From the NCBI GenBank assembly GCA_013400115.1, contig VXBP01002785.1:522863-586862 (forward strand): a DNA stretch of 64,000 nucleotides. Direction: 5' to 3'. Position 1 is the first letter of the stretch; each line of letters starts with the position of its first letter. The notes beneath the pieces were generated by a model that worked only from the letters and a program-made list of their open reading frames with translations, was not told where the DNA came from and did no database searches. Below are positions 63,488 through 64,000 of the stretch, one piece after another. Made by a program: the position numbers and the translations under genes. The stretch is from Rhinopomastus cyanomelas (lineage: Eukaryota; Chordata; Aves; Bucerotiformes; Rhinopomastidae).

Positions 63488-63625
63488 GGACTGGTGGGGA
63501 TGGAGGGGACCTCTGGAGATCATCTAGCCCAACCCCCCTGCCAGAGCAAGATCCCCTAGAGCAGATCCCACAGGAACAGTCTAGGTGAGTCTGGGGTGTC
63601 TCCAGAGCTCACTGGAGCTCCATTG
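63488..63625 (-). mobile_element. CR1 3' end, group F/A
   Basis: GGACTGGTGGGGATGGAGGGG, GATCATCTAGCCCAACCCCC, GATCCCCTAGAGCAGATCCC, GTCTCCAGAGCTCACTGG. Confidence 0.85.
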
Positions 63626-64000
63626 CAACCCAGTTCTAGGAGTCTGTGATTCTCCAGCACCCTGCACAGCTGTTGCAGTGGATTCCTGGGTGTGCAGCAG
63701 GCTGCAGCACTGGGGTGGTTCTGCTCTCCTGAATGTGGTGAATGACAGAAACAAGGTTCTCTGTGCAGTGTTGATATCTGAAAACCGAATAAAACTTTAA
63801 TCACAGCAGACTTTCTCTGTTCAGTGATAAGAGCCCTTTGTAATAAAGCCTTGTCAGTCTTTCATGGCTCAGGAATAATTTAACCAGACTAAATTCCCCT
63901 GGTTTCGACTTCATGCAGCGGCAATCTCCTGTATTTGCTACTCCAGTGGAAATCAGAGGCTTGAATAAGGTTTATTGGGACTTAGTGCCGGCAGGTTCAG
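63626..64000. other. No feature recognised
   Basis: Single-copy intronic DNA to the window end. Confidence 0.4.

Larger units (their letters stand above)
53383..64000 (+). other. GALNT13: GALNT13 intron after the first coding exon (incomplete)
   Basis: No stretch matching the next GALNT13 exon is visible in 53383-64000, so the intron runs beyond the window. GALNT13 introns are known to be very long in vertebrates. Contents are CR1 copies and single-copy DNA, listed separately. Confidence 0.75.

Noticed and set aside
1..64000. Endogenous retrovirus or LTR elements
   Set aside because: No paired LTRs, primer-binding site, or gag/pol/env-like frames were seen; all reverse-transcriptase peptides are CR1 type.
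1..64000. CRISPR arrays, operons, tRNA or rRNA genes
   Set aside because: The repeats are eukaryotic minisatellites and LINEs; no cloverleaf or rRNA words were recognised.
53383..64000. Second coding exon of GALNT13
   Set aside because: No frame resembles the next stem/catalytic segment; all recognisable peptides in this interval are CR1.

Overview
This is vertebrate nuclear DNA, almost certainly from a bird. About 60 fragments of CR1 (chicken repeat 1) LINE retrotransposons lie on both strands. Only one recognisable protein-coding exon is present: the first coding exon of GALNT13 at 53241-53382 (+). There are no operons, CRISPR arrays, or rRNA/tRNA genes that I can recognise. CR1 occupies roughly a third of the window by my reading. 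That is far above what I expect for chicken-like genomes and resembles CR1-rich lineages such as woodpeckers and allies (Piciformes) or hoopoes/hornbills. The lineage is an inference from repeat load, not an identification.

Layout. (1) 1-38150: gene-free sequence upstream of the gene, alternating CR1 fragments with single-copy DNA. It includes a ~300 bp non-CR1 unit attached to CR1 3' ends (4.1-4.8 kb, and inverted at 18.9-19.25 kb), a TA-rich minisatellite (9.9-10.2 kb) and a purine-strand repeat (14.5-14.8 kb). (2) 38171-38650: a CpG island ending in a good splice donor at 38641/38642, interpreted as the GALNT13 promoter and noncoding exon 1. (3) 38642-53133: first intron region, with T-rich low-complexity DNA, a 30-bp minisatellite (39.6-40.1 kb), a 1.6 kb AT-rich minisatellite (43.0-44.65 kb), many CR1 copies, and a candidate 5'-UTR exon (52173-52267). 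(4) 53134-53382: exon carrying the start codon and the N-terminal 47 codons of GALNT13. The phase-1 donor matches the family. (5) 53383-64000: beginning of a long GALNT13 intron, again CR1-rich. No further coding exon is visible.

CR1 groups used below are my own labels, based on the 3' ends. Group A: ORF2 ends ..VVESPSLEMFKTHL..FLCDxI followed by GATTGGACTGGATGATCTTT. Group B: ends TGAGCTCTGAGCTCCCTCCC. Group C: contains GGTTAAACTGACAGAGGGAG. Group D: ends near GAGGTCCTTTCCAGCCATGA. Group E: contains AGGGCCTGAAGCTGCCAGGG. Group F: older, chicken-like copies with GGTTGGACTCAATGATCTTA-type ends. '+' means the ORF2-sense strand is the given strand. Nearly all copies are 5'-truncated, as expected for CR1, and most have broken frames. 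Boundaries are read by eye and are good to about 10-20 bases.

The most notable observations are: several cases where a CR1 3' end carries the same non-CR1 downstream flank at two or more loci (possible CR1 3' transduction), four nested CR1-in-CR1 insertions, an array with inverted units in the 43-44.65 kb minisatellite, and two single-N assembly joins flanked by direct duplications that may be artefacts.
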